Assembly (NCBI RefSeq): GCF_025165795.1
Contig: NZ_JAJAGO010000008.1
Coordinates: 310,001-374,000 of the forward strand
Length of the DNA: 64,000 bases
Direction of reading: 5' to 3'
Origin: Streptomyces gossypii
Lineage (GTDB): Bacteria > Actinomycetota > Actinomycetes > Streptomycetales > Streptomycetaceae
Positions 26,968 through 35,020 of this stretch are shown here, piece by piece. Position 1 is the first letter of the stretch. Each line of letters begins with the position of its first letter. The notes below the pieces were generated by a model, which did no database searches, had not been told where the DNA came from, and saw only the letters and a list, made by a program, of their open reading frames with translations. The translations under genes were made by a program, and so were the position numbers.

Positions 26968-27819
26968 TCAGGTATTCGCGATGACGTCGACGAGGAGGTC
27001 GCGGGACTCTTGAGGTTCGAGAGCTGCCGCTTCGAAGCGCTGCATGAAGACGCGGTACCTGTCCAGTTGCGCATCTGCGTGCAAGAACACAGACCCATGC
27101 TCGGTATCGAGTTGGACGGTGTCCAGTTGTGGCACAGGTCCTTCCGCATAGACGACGGTCTGACCTGAGCCCGGAAATGCTCCAGCCGAGAAGGGGATCA
27201 CCAGAACCGTCAAGTGCTCGAGTTCGCTCATCTCCACGATGTGGCGCATCTGCCCGCGCGCGACCTCGCGACCGCCGAACTGCATGCGCAGGGCGGCTTC
27301 ATGGATGATGACCTTGAGCGGTGTCGGATCATCCCCGTAGAAGATCCCCTGCCGCTTGATGCGGAGAGAGGTCAGGTACTCCACTTCCGGCGGCGAAGGG
27401 GCAGGGATGTTCTGCCGGAAAATGGACCGCGCGTAGTCGACGGTCTGGAGCTGACCGGGCAAATGCGACACCTGCGCTGTGCAGATGGCAGACGCATGGT
27501 GCTCCAACTCGGCGAGGTCGAGCAGCACAGATGGCAGCTTCTCGCGGTACTCCTCCCACCAGCCACGTCCACGCCCCGCCGTCATGCCGGCGAGTGCATC
27601 GATGTACGGCTTGTCTGAGCATCCGTAGTTGTGGGCGAACATCCGCACGCGCTCATCGCTCACTCCGAAGCGCCCACCCTCAATGCTGCTGATCCGGGCC
27701 GGGTTGACGCTCAGAAGCTCGCCCGCTTCACGCGTGGAGAGGCCCGCACGCTCGCGAAGCTTTCGCAGCTCCGCACCAACGCGCTGCTGTCGCACGGTCG
27801 GAGTGGCTCTGGGTGGCAT
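26968..27819 (-). CDS. XRE family regulator with DUF5753 (WhiJ-like)
   Basis: A 283-residue DNA-binding protein. The N-terminal HTH (about 10-70) reads ELRKLRERAGLSTREAGELLSVNPARISSIEGGR; the rest is the DUF5753 sensor-like domain (RGRGWWEEYREKLPSVLLDLAELE, then IKRQGIF, LRMQFGG, HLTVLVIPF). Together with the downstream DUF397 gene and the divergent ATPase gene this is the classic Streptomyces WhiJ-type module. The ATG at 27819 follows GGAAGGGGAGG; an upstream GTG (27852) is less well placed. TATAGT on the minus strand (27906-27901) could be its minus-10 element. Confidence 0.92.
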   Translation of the reverse strand: MPPRATPTVRQQRVGAELRKLRERAGLSTREAGELLSVNPARISSIEGGRFGVSDERVRMFAHNYGCSDKPYIDALAGMTAGRGRGWWEEYREKLPSVLLDLAELEHHASAICTAQVSHLPGQLQTVDYARSIFRQNIPAPSPPEVEYLTSLRIKRQGIFYGDDPTPLKVIIHEAALRMQFGGREVARGQMRHIVEMSELEHLTVLVIPFSAGAFPGSGQTVVYAEGPVPQLDTVQLDTEHGSVFLHADAQLDRYRVFMQRFEAAALEPQESRDLLVDVIANT

Positions 27820-27880
27820 GCCCTCCCCTTCCTGATTCCGGTCAACCGACACACGTGGCGGTATGACTATTCCGCACCGC

Positions 27881-27906
27881 GTAGCAGTACTACTCCACCT
27901 ACTATA
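27881..27906. promoter_or_regulatory. candidate operator/promoter between XRE and ATPase genes
   Basis: GTAG-CAGTA-CTAC (27881-27893) is an inverted repeat just downstream of the minus-strand TATAGT (27906-27901). The same GTAG/CTAC bases recur in CTACTATACC. The placement suggests autoregulation by the XRE protein. Confidence 0.4.
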
Positions 27907-27993
27907 CCGTGTGTCTCCAACCGCTCACCCATCGTGGCGAAGGCGAGCTCCATCATGCACGCACTCCGACCGCGCGACTCAAGGGAGAGTTAC

Positions 27994-28428
27994 GTGACTC
28001 TGCACGCCGTGCCCGAATCCGCCCCCACCGTTCCCGCGCCCGAGGGCGACTGGCAGTACGGTCTCCGGCTCCACCACGATGACCGGGCGCCCGGAATCGC
28101 GCGGGCCGTCGCGCGGATCGTGCTGCATGAGCGGGGGCTGATCCCACTCATCGACAGTGCCGAGCTGGTGTGCAGCGAACTGGTCACCAACGCCGTCCGC
28201 TACTCGACCGGAGACCTGTTCCTCCGCCTCAAGGGAGACGAGGACAAAACCCTCCGGCTCAGCGTCCACGACACCAATCCGCACCCGCCCACGCCTGCCA
28301 CCCCCGACCAGGACGACACACACGGCCGAGGGCTCCTCATCGTCCGCAGCCTCGCCCACCGCTGGGGCATCTACGACCTCACCCGCACCAGCGGCGGCAA
28401 GGTCGTATGGGCTGAGCTGCGTAAGTGA
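27994..28428 (+). CDS. ATP-binding protein, RsbW-like anti-sigma regulatory factor
   Basis: A 144-residue single HATPase_c domain. The N-box is LVCSELVTNAVRYSTG, the G1 region is VHDTNPHPP and the G2 region THGRGLLIVRSLAHRWGIY; the end SGGKVVWAELRK is typical of Streptomyces AbaA/RsbW-like proteins. Such proteins either phosphorylate anti-sigma antagonists or sequester sigma factors. The GTG at 27994 is chosen because AAGGGAG precedes it at suitable spacing; an ATG at 27955 is also in frame. It is divergent from the XRE/DUF397 pair and followed by the Uma2 gene. Confidence 0.9.
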   Translation: MTLHAVPESAPTVPAPEGDWQYGLRLHHDDRAPGIARAVARIVLHERGLIPLIDSAELVCSELVTNAVRYSTGDLFLRLKGDEDKTLRLSVHDTNPHPPTPATPDQDDTHGRGLLIVRSLAHRWGIYDLTRTSGGKVVWAELRK

Positions 28429-28550
28429 AGCATGCGTGGGTTCAATTACACTTGGTGATCGATACAGCGCAACATGATCGCGGAGTCTTTCCCGCTGGCT
28501 CCGTAGCGACCCTGCACAGCAGGACAAAGAGGGGGAATGGGCAGACGACC

Positions 28551-29126
28551 ATGGACTACGAACAGATGCGGAAGTACGCGGACGAACTTGCCGCGCACGC
28601 TCCCGACCCCTTCCGGGGGTACGAGATCAGCGGGGACGAGATCATCATGATGATGTCTCCTTCTCGACCCCACGAGTTCATCGCACTGCGTGTGCGGCAG
28701 CAGCTCGACCGGCAGCTGCCGACGCATCTGGTCGCACACACAGGTGGGGAGGTGGAAGACCCGTCGATAGGGCGACTGAGGCGGCCTGATCTTCTCGTGG
28801 TCCCCGATGAGGTCTTCGCCGAGGACACAATGGCGCCCTTTCACCCTCGTGATGTGGCCCTCGTTGCCGAGATCGTGTCGCCCTCGAACCATTCCACGGA
28901 CTACGTGGAGAAGATGCACGACTACCCGGCCATGGGCATCCCGCTCTGCCTCCTCGTCGACCCGAGGAAGGGCACCCTCGCCGCTCTGTCCGACCCAGGT
29001 CCCGACCCAGCGTGTGAGGGCTCCCGCTACCGCACCCGCAGCGACTACGCGTTCGGCGACACCGTGACGATCGGCGACTGGGTCATCGAAACCGGCGATC
29101 TGCACCGCTACCCCGGCGACCGTTGA
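28551..29126 (+). CDS. Uma2 family (DUF820) restriction-endonuclease-fold protein
   Basis: A 191-residue protein of the Uma2 family, predicted PD-(D/E)XK nucleases of unknown role. The nuclease core is visible: Glu in TGGEVEDPS, PDLLVV after RRPDLLVVPDEV, and ALVAEIVSPSNHSTDYVEKMHDYPAMGIP with Glu and Lys, then LCLLVDPRKGTL. Uma2 genes are multicopy in Streptomyces and often lie near XRE/DUF397/ATPase modules as here. The ATG at 28551 lacks an ideal Shine-Dalgarno; GAGGGGGAA lies about 13 nt upstream. Confidence 0.88.
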   Translation: MDYEQMRKYADELAAHAPDPFRGYEISGDEIIMMMSPSRPHEFIALRVRQQLDRQLPTHLVAHTGGEVEDPSIGRLRRPDLLVVPDEVFAEDTMAPFHPRDVALVAEIVSPSNHSTDYVEKMHDYPAMGIPLCLLVDPRKGTLAALSDPGPDPACEGSRYRTRSDYAFGDTVTIGDWVIETGDLHRYPGDR

Positions 29127-29141
29127 CCGCTGCGCTGCCGG

Positions 29142-29879
29142 TCACTCCCCGGTGGGGAAGGACACCTCGACTCGGCGGTTCTTCTTGCGGCCTTCCTCGG
29201 TGCCGTTGTCGGCGATGGGGTAGTCCTCGCTGTAGCCGCGCACTTGGTAGGTGACGCCCGGGTCCAGCTTGCTGGACAGTTCCTTCTGTACTTCCGTGGC
29301 GCGCTTCTTGGACAGTTCTCTGCCGTGCTCGTACGAGCCGAGATCGTCAGTGAAGCCGAAGACGTTCACCTTGGTGGCCTTCTGCTTTTCCGCCTCGGCA
29401 GCGATCTCCGCGATGCGGCCCTTCGCCGTGCCGTTCAGCTTCGAGCTGTCCTTCGGGAAGAGCACCTCGGCCTGGAGGGTGAACTTCGTCTTGTTGTTGC
29501 TGTCCTCGCGACGCTCCTCGCCGCCCATGTCCTCGGTGACGAACTTGATGTCCAGCACCTTGGACGGCGCCAACTCGGCCCCGTCCGCCAGCTTCAGCCC
29601 GGACGCCTTCGCGTCGACCTTGGTGGGCGGCTTGGACCCGCCGATCCCGTCGGGCGCCTCGCTGTACTCCGGCTTCGCACCGTCCTCACCTGGGAGCGAA
29701 GGCGCGCCGGTGGGGATGGTGGTGGGGTTGCCGTCGCCGGGGAGGGACGGGCCGGGCGGGGGCGAGGGAGGCGACGTGGGGTCAGCGTGTGCGGTGGTGG
29801 CGGCAATGCCGGACAGGATCATGGCGGAGGTCGTCGTACAGGCCACCAGCCGCAGGGTGCGCGTTCGGTTCCGGGGCAT
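29142..29879 (-). CDS. secreted OmpA family protein
   Basis: A 245-residue exported protein. Residues 1 to about 33 are a signal peptide ending AATTAHADP; residues about 34-95 are Pro/Gly/Ser-rich; the C-terminal 120 residues are an OmpA-like peptidoglycan-binding domain (AEVLFPKDSSKLN, NVFGFTDDLGSYEHGRELSKK, RGYSEDYPIADN, KKNRRVEVSF) with the Asp and Arg that contact diaminopimelate. In a Gram-positive organism it would anchor to the wall from outside. It is the last gene of the pilus region, 9 bp after a lipoprotein gene, so it may anchor the pilus or its base to peptidoglycan. Confidence 0.9.
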   Translation of the reverse strand: MPRNRTRTLRLVACTTTSAMILSGIAATTAHADPTSPPSPPPGPSLPGDGNPTTIPTGAPSLPGEDGAKPEYSEAPDGIGGSKPPTKVDAKASGLKLADGAELAPSKVLDIKFVTEDMGGEERREDSNNKTKFTLQAEVLFPKDSSKLNGTAKGRIAEIAAEAEKQKATKVNVFGFTDDLGSYEHGRELSKKRATEVQKELSSKLDPGVTYQVRGYSEDYPIADNGTEEGRKKNRRVEVSFPTGE

Positions 29880-29888
29880 GGAGGGCGC

Positions 29889-30524
29889 TCACCCTTCCGA
29901 GATGGTGATGCTGGCCGGGGGCATTTCGGCGATCTGGAAGTCGACTTTGTTGTTCCCCTCGGGCGGGGCGGGAAACTGCGTGTACCACGTGGTCGACTCT
30001 CCGGCCTGCACTCCACCCTTGAAGACCGTGCAGAGGCACCGGCCGTCAGTGTCCCTCAGAATGAAATAGCGCTTCCTCCCCGACTTGTCAATCAGATTCG
30101 CGCCAGCCATGGAGGCCTCGTTCTTGGCCCTCAGTTCCGATTCTTCTCCGGACCAGGCAAAGTTCAGCCAGAGCTTTCCGCTTCCGTTCTTGACTGTTCC
30201 GGAGACGGTGACGAAATCTCCATCGTCACGCGTGGCGGACTTGATGGTGAGGGTGATGTCCTGCCCCCCTTTCACCTCTGCGAGCACCTGATCACCGCCT
30301 GACTCGTCGGAACCGCCACCGCCGTCACCGTTCTTGTCGCCGTCCGGCTGCGTCTCTCCTGAGGAGGATTCACTCTCCGGCTTGTCGTCGTCACCACCTC
30401 CGCTGCAGCCGACTGCCGCGAGGGCCAAACCCGTGGTGATCGCCACAGCGGTCACTGTCCTACGGGCCTTCATGGTGCGTCGAATGCTCATGGATCGCGT
30501 TTCCTTCACTCGTTTCTCGCTCAT
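29889..30524 (-). CDS. putative lipoprotein of the pilin operon
   Basis: A 211-residue protein with an N-terminal export signal and lipobox LALAAVGC at about residue 40, followed by an acidic Gly/Asp/Ser-rich linker and a compact beta-rich domain (about 85-211) that I do not recognise (DITLTIKSATRDDGDFVTVSG; TTWYTQFPAPPEG). The start overlaps the stop of the preceding TadE-like gene (TGATG), so the two are translationally coupled. An alternative ATG at 30491 would give a shorter signal peptide. Location in the Flp operon suggests a surface role in pilus assembly or sensing. Confidence 0.75.
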   Translation of the reverse strand: MSEKRVKETRSMSIRRTMKARRTVTAVAITTGLALAAVGCSGGGDDDKPESESSSGETQPDGDKNGDGGGGSDESGGDQVLAEVKGGQDITLTIKSATRDDGDFVTVSGTVKNGSGKLWLNFAWSGEESELRAKNEASMAGANLIDKSGRKRYFILRDTDGRCLCTVFKGGVQAGESTTWYTQFPAPPEGNNKVDFQIAEMPPASITISEG

Positions 30525-31141
30525 CAGTCGACCAGCACCACGGAAAAGAGGTCGGCTGGCTCCAAGTCGATCTCGTCACTCTCTGGGTCGATCTCGATCT
30601 TGTCGCCGTCACAGTCAAGCTCGATTTCTCCCGCGTCGGCGTCGGCGTCGAAATCACAGCGCGGCTCGACGACCGCTGTGGCTGTGGCCTGCGCATGGCG
30701 GCCCTCGGCACCGGGGATGATAGAGCGCCCCGTGTCGAACCGGGTCTCAATTCGGACGGTATAGCCGGGCGAGGATTCCCGTACCACTGCGCCGCATTCC
30801 AGGACATCCGAGTCGTTCTTTCCGGCGAAGTCAGATGCCGCGCCGCAACCGTCACCGGTCAGGGGAGCCGTGAGATCCAACCAGTCCTGCCAACTGTCCT
30901 CGTCCCCGAGGGCTTCCTTGAGCCCGTCGAAGAACTCATCCCGGTCGTCCCGAGCCGCCGCCAGGGCGGCTGCATCCGCCGCAGACTGCCCGCCATTGCG
31001 GACCGTGGCCGCTTGTGCGACGGCAAAGAACGCGAATGCGAGGAAGAGCAGTCCGGCCATCACCGACCCGTACAGGATGACGGTCTGGCCGCTGTCACTT
31101 CGAACATCCCTGCTCAGCCGCCTATAACGGCGCTGACCCAC
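30524..31141 (-). CDS. TadE/TadG-like pilus assembly protein
   Basis: A 205-residue protein with one N-terminal membrane helix (VILYGSVMAGLLFLAFAFFAVAQAAT reads as the pseudopilin-like segment, preceded by DSGQ) and an extracytoplasmic domain ending in a strongly acidic tail (about 165-205, Asp/Glu-rich). It lacks the Glu at position +5 seen in true Flp-type prepilin sites, so it may be a TadG-like membrane protein rather than a processed pseudopilin. The proposed GTG start overlaps the Flp pilin gene by 28 bp; start assignment is uncertain because no good ribosome binding site is visible. Confidence 0.7.
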   Translation of the reverse strand: MGQRRYRRLSRDVRSDSGQTVILYGSVMAGLLFLAFAFFAVAQAATVRNGGQSAADAAALAAARDDRDEFFDGLKEALGDEDSWQDWLDLTAPLTGDGCGAASDFAGKNDSDVLECGAVVRESSPGYTVRIETRFDTGRSIIPGAEGRHAQATATAVVEPRCDFDADADAGEIELDCDGDKIEIDPESDEIDLEPADLFSVVLVD

Positions 31142-31314
31142 CCTGAGATGGCCCCGGAGATCCTTCCGTCCAGCCCCAGACCGCGAATGGCGATGATGAT
31201 CCCCGCCACCAGGATCACGATGCCCGCGTACTCGATGGAGGACGCGCCTCGGTCGGCTGTGCGGCCTCGCATGCGGGCGATGGTCGTGGTGGTCCAGTTG
31301 CGGATGGACTTCAT
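31114..31314 (-). CDS. Flp family type IVb pilin
   Basis: A 66-residue prepilin. After a short basic leader comes the prepilin peptidase site DRG/ASSIEYAG with Glu at +5 and Tyr at +6, then the hydrophobic stem IVILVAGIIIAIRGLGLDG. This is the Flp pilin subunit of a Tad system, to be cleaved by an A24 peptidase and polymerised at the membrane. The ATG at 31314 follows AGAGGAG; a longer in-frame start at 31380 has no ribosome binding site. It starts 170 bp downstream of the LuxR-type regulator gene. Confidence 0.9.
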   Translation of the reverse strand: MKSIRNWTTTTIARMRGRTADRGASSIEYAGIVILVAGIIIAIRGLGLDGRISGAISGWVSAVIGG

Positions 31315-31483
31315 CTCGGGCTCCTCTGGTGTCGGCCGACCCTGTATCCGCCGACGCGCTTGTCTCCATGCCAGTGGCATGCTCCGGAACGTACTGCTCG
31401 GTACGCCGTCCGCGCATGGGCCCCTGGGCCCAAACGCGGACCCAACGGCCCCGGTGGCGCCGCCGTTCGGTGTCAGCCATCGC

Positions 31484-32455
31484 TCACCGTCCCCACCCCG
31501 TGCCGTCGCACGGGCGGGAGGTGCCCAGCCAGTGGGCTATGGCTTCGCTGCGGGTGGTCACCCGGAGCTTGGTGAAGATACGGTTGATGTGGTTCTTCAC
31601 GGTCTTCTCACTGATGAAGCAAGTGGCGGCGATCTGGCTGTTGTTCATGCCGGATGCGATCAGCTCCATGATCTCCCCCTCTCGCTCGCTCAGTAGCTTC
31701 GCCATACCGTGCGGACGTCCGGTCGTCGCCCACTGTCGCTGCTCAACTGCTGACTGTTTCATGTCAGTCGACGGCGGCCCAGGGTTTTGCCTCTGCTGCG
31801 ACGGATTCGATACCCGCCGCAGGGAGTGGGGCAGCCCGCTGCGAGGCGGGGCGGGCGGGCCGACGTCCTCCGGAAGCGGGTAGGGCGCCGGGCGGCTGCG
31901 CGCCTGGGCGATCAGTGCGGCGGAGGCGGTGGCGGTGAAGGGGGTGCGGCCCTCGGTGAGGTCCCGTACGGAGCTCACCAACTGGTCGGCGGTGAACTCC
32001 CCGTGGACGAGATAGCCGCGTGCCCCCAGACGTAAGGACTCGTGGACCAGGGCGCTCTCCCGGCTGTACGTCAGCATCATCACCGGCGCGAGCCGGGCGA
32101 GGTGCGGGAGGGCGGAGATGCCGTCGACGCCGGGCATCCGGACGTCCAGCAGTACGGCGTCGGGCCTGGTCCGGCGGGCGGCCTCGCACGCCTGGTGTCC
32201 GTCGGCGGCCTCGGCGACGACCTGGATGTCCGTACGGGACTCCATCAGTGCGTTCAGTCCGGCCCGGACCACGGGGTTGTCGTCGGCGATCAGCACGCGG
32301 ACGGCGGGCAACGGCGCGCGGCTGGGCGTCGTCTCGACGGAGTGCAGGTCGGCGGAGTGCGCCGAGGTGTGCTGGGAGACGTGCGGCGCGAAGAAGGAGG
32401 ACGGAGGAGCCACGGCGGGGGGCATGGCGCGGTTACGGGAGACGTGGTCCGGCAT
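31484..32455 (-). CDS. LuxR-type response regulator with atypical receiver domain
   Basis: A 323-residue regulator. The receiver domain (about 52-170) has the acidic pair in VLIADDNPVV, phospho-acceptor Asp in VLLDVRMPG and Thr in MMLTYS, but the conserved Lys after strand 5 is replaced: GARGYLVHGEF. A Pro/Ser-rich linker of about 70 residues leads to a LuxR HTH (LSEREGEIMELIASGMNNSQIAA, then SEKTVKNHINRIFTKLRV). It is coded just after the sensor kinase gene and before the Flp pilin gene, so it probably controls pilus genes. The ATG at 32455 follows GAGAGAGGAG. Confidence 0.88.
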   Translation of the reverse strand: MPDHVSRNRAMPPAVAPPSSFFAPHVSQHTSAHSADLHSVETTPSRAPLPAVRVLIADDNPVVRAGLNALMESRTDIQVVAEAADGHQACEAARRTRPDAVLLDVRMPGVDGISALPHLARLAPVMMLTYSRESALVHESLRLGARGYLVHGEFTADQLVSSVRDLTEGRTPFTATASAALIAQARSRPAPYPLPEDVGPPAPPRSGLPHSLRRVSNPSQQRQNPGPPSTDMKQSAVEQRQWATTGRPHGMAKLLSEREGEIMELIASGMNNSQIAATCFISEKTVKNHINRIFTKLRVTTRSEAIAHWLGTSRPCDGTGWGR

Positions 32456-32541
32456 CGGGCGTGCTCCTCTCTCGGGGCGGAGACGGGGCGGCCGTACGGG
32501 CGTACGGGTGGCACTGCGGGGGACGAGGTGCCGGGGAGCGG

Positions 32542-34122
32542 TCAGTCGGGCGGCAGCGGCGGGGGTAGGCCGCTGTACGGGGCATCCCCCGGTGGCGGTC
32601 GGGTAATCGCGGTCAGCGGCAGTTCGAGCCGTACCTCTGTGCCCGTGCCTTCCCCGCCTCGGCCGATCCGGAGGTGGGCACCGATCTGGGCGGCCCGTTC
32701 CACCATGCCCAGCAGGCCGAAGTGGCCCGCTCTGCTGAGGTCTTCGAGTGAGGTGTGCGGGGGCAGGCCGCAGCCGTCGTCCAGGACGCTCAGCCGGTAG
32801 ACGCCGCCGGTCGGGCCGACCGGGCCCGCTGTCACGGTCAGGCGGGTGGCGTGCGCGTGGCGCTGGGCGTTCTCCAGGGCTTCGGAGGCGATGGTCAGGG
32901 CCTGCCGTGCGATCCGGCGGGGTACGGCGACGGGGTGGGCGTCGCCGTCGTCGGCACCTGCCGCACCTGCCGCACCTGTCACGCCCGCCGTACTGCCCGT
33001 ACTGCCCGTACTGCCCGTACTGCCCGCGCTGTCCCCGCCAAGTGCCCGGAAGACCGCCAGCAGACCCGTACGGGCGCCGAACTCTGCGGTGCAGCGGGCG
33101 ACTTCCGCCGTGAGGTCGACCACGTCGGCATGCGCGCCGGCACCGCCACCCGGCACCACGCCCGACGCGTCCAACCCCGACGCGTCCAACCCCGCCGCGT
33201 CAGACCCCGCCGCATCGAAGTCCGCGTCGTGCCGCAGCCCGGAGAGCAGGTCGCGCGATTCGGCGGCGGCTCGCCGTGCGGAGCGGGCGACGAGTTCGGC
33301 CCGGCGTCTGAGCGTCGCCGGGTCGGTGTGGTCGGCGGAGGCAGCCAGGCCGTCGGCGGCCAGTGCCAGGCCGTGCAGGGTCTTGGCCACCGAGTCGTGC
33401 ATCTCCCGTGCCAGCCGGGCACGTTCGGATGCGACGGCCGCGCCGACCGCTATCCGTGCCCGGGCCTCGGTGAGCGCCTCGCTGGCGGACCCGAAGTGGA
33501 ACATCAGGTTGCGCAGCGTCACCCCCACCACGCCGACAGCCACGCAGAATCCGGCGAGCAGCAGGGTGGTGGCGGGTGAGCCGAGCCGGTCGCTCCAGGC
33601 GCCGTAGGCGGCGGCGAGTACGAGCAGTTGGAGGCCGGTGAAGAGACCCGCACCGCGCCAGCCGTAGAGCAGGCCCGCGAGCATCGGGGTGCTCACCACC
33701 GCGTAGCCGACGGGCGAGTTGGGGGTGGCGGTGAGCAGCAGCAGGGCGAGGAAGACGGCGTCTACGGCGAGCAGTACGGGGTGTCTGAGCAGGCGCGGCC
33801 CGAAGCGTTCCCAGTCGCGCAGCAGGGCGTACGAGACCAGGACGGTGATGACGATGGCGCCTCCGACCAGCCAGCTCGCGAGACCGTCGGCGGCGCGGGC
33901 GAGGGCGAACGGGGCTCCTATGGCGATCATGGCGAGGCGGAAGCCGAGGACTTGGCGGCACAGGGCCTGAAGAGCGCCCCGCTGGACCTGGATGCTGGGT
34001 GCGGGGGCGTCGACCGTGGTGAGGCCCGGCGGTGCGTCGTGCCAGGGCGGTGTGGCCGTTGCGGGCGGCGGCTCCGCCTGCGGCCCGGTGGTGCCCTGCT
34101 CGCGCGTCCGGTGCCGTCTCAT
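32542..34122 (-). CDS. sensor histidine kinase (HisKA_3 type)
   Basis: A 526-residue membrane kinase. Residues 1-50 are polar; about six membrane helices cover 60-205 (for example LLAVDAVFLALLLLTA). The dimerisation motif is ERARLAREMHDSVAKTLHGL with the phospho-accepting His near residue 235. The ATPase domain has the N-box TIASEALENAQRHAHA, G1 LDDGCGLPP and G2 GHFGLLGMVERA. Two in-frame tandem repeats (Ala-Ser-Gly-Leu-Asp and Gly-Ser-Thr units) enlarge the region between them. The start overlaps the tadC stop as ATGA, so the kinase belongs to the pilus operon. The likely partner is the LuxR-type regulator 86 bp downstream. Confidence 0.9.
   Translation of the reverse strand: MRRHRTREQGTTGPQAEPPPATATPPWHDAPPGLTTVDAPAPSIQVQRGALQALCRQVLGFRLAMIAIGAPFALARAADGLASWLVGGAIVITVLVSYALLRDWERFGPRLLRHPVLLAVDAVFLALLLLTATPNSPVGYAVVSTPMLAGLLYGWRGAGLFTGLQLLVLAAAYGAWSDRLGSPATTLLLAGFCVAVGVVGVTLRNLMFHFGSASEALTEARARIAVGAAVASERARLAREMHDSVAKTLHGLALAADGLAASADHTDPATLRRRAELVARSARRAAAESRDLLSGLRHDADFDAAGSDAAGLDASGLDASGVVPGGGAGAHADVVDLTAEVARCTAEFGARTGLLAVFRALGGDSAGSTGSTGSTGSTAGVTGAAGAAGADDGDAHPVAVPRRIARQALTIASEALENAQRHAHATRLTVTAGPVGPTGGVYRLSVLDDGCGLPPHTSLEDLSRAGHFGLLGMVERAAQIGAHLRIGRGGEGTGTEVRLELPLTAITRPPPGDAPYSGLPPPLPPD
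32991..33026 (-). repeat. in-frame 9-bp tandem repeat in the histidine kinase gene
   Basis: Four copies of GTACTGCCC (plus-strand sense) encode Gly-Ser-Thr units in the kinase. Imperfect 9-bp GCCGCACCT copies lie just upstream on the plus strand. Confidence 0.9.
33161..33220 (-). repeat. in-frame 15-bp tandem repeat in the histidine kinase gene
   Basis: Two identical and two diverged copies of CCCGACGCGTCCAAC (plus-strand sense) encode Leu-Asp-Ala-Ser-Gly units, between the phospho-acceptor helix and the ATPase domain. Confidence 0.9.
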
Positions 34123-35009
34123 CCGTCGAGGATCGAACCGAAGTCCGTGTCGGAGCCCAGTATGAAGGTGGCAACAATCAGGATCAGGGTGCCCGGGAGC
34201 AGAAAGGCGATGGTGGCGATGGTGGCCTTGGGTACGGTCTTGGCCGCCTGGCGGCGGGCGTTCTGCGCGTCGGTGCGTCGCATGTCGGTGGCGATCTGCA
34301 CCAGGGTGTCGGCGATGGGGGCGCCGAGTTCCTCGCCTTGCTGGAGCGCGGTGACGAACTGGTCGACCTGTTCTGAGGCGTTGCGCCTGCGGAGCTGGTT
34401 GAACGCCTCGCGTCGGCTGACGCCCATGTCCATCTGCCGCAGCGTGATGTGCAGTTCGTCGGCCCATGGCCCTTCGTAGCGTTCGGCCACCCGGTCGAGT
34501 GCCTGGCGGAAGGAGAGCCCGGCGGAGACGACGACGGCGAGCACGTCGAGGAAGTCCGGCAGGGTGCGTTCGATGACGCGCTTGCGTTCCTTGATGGCCT
34601 GGGCGAGGGACAGGTCGGCGGCGATCCAGCCGAAGGCGAGGGTGAGTCCGGCGAACACCAGGCTGTCGGCGGCCAGTCCGACGAGCGCCATCAGGGCGCC
34701 GAAGATGCCGTAGACGGCACGGCGGGCGGCGTAGCGGTCCAGGGTGAGGCCGCCGGGGTTGCCCGCCTGGTCGATCTTGCGGCGCTTCTTGTCGATCAGC
34801 TTGGGGCCCATGAGCCGCAGTACGGCAGGGGCGAAGCGCATGCCGAGCCGGTCGACCGCCTGTTCCCTGGTCTTGGCGCGGCTGGCGCCGACTTCGAGGG
34901 CGAGCGCGAGGTCGCGCGGCAGCTCGGCCTCGGTGCGGTAGAGCCGGATGCCGGTGAGGATGCCGAGCGTCGCGACGGCGGCGAGGAGGCCCAGGAGAAG
35001 CGGAACCAT
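34119..35009 (-). CDS. tadC: TadC-like type II/IV secretion F-domain protein
   Basis: A 296-residue inner-membrane platform protein of the Tad pilus machine. Helices are visible at the N-terminus (VPLLLGLLAAVATLGIL), around 105-145 and at the C-terminus (ATIATIAFLLPGTLILIVATFIL). The T2SSF domain (about 155-280) has LPDFLDVLAVVVSAGLSFRQALDRVA and QQGEELGAPIADTLVQIATDMR. It pairs with the TadB-like protein just upstream (12 bp) and is overlapped by the kinase gene downstream. Confidence 0.92.
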   Translation of the reverse strand: MVPLLLGLLAAVATLGILTGIRLYRTEAELPRDLALALEVGASRAKTREQAVDRLGMRFAPAVLRLMGPKLIDKKRRKIDQAGNPGGLTLDRYAARRAVYGIFGALMALVGLAADSLVFAGLTLAFGWIAADLSLAQAIKERKRVIERTLPDFLDVLAVVVSAGLSFRQALDRVAERYEGPWADELHITLRQMDMGVSRREAFNQLRRRNASEQVDQFVTALQQGEELGAPIADTLVQIATDMRRTDAQNARRQAAKTVPKATIATIAFLLPGTLILIVATFILGSDTDFGSILDG

Positions 35010-35020
35010 TGTGTGTCTCC

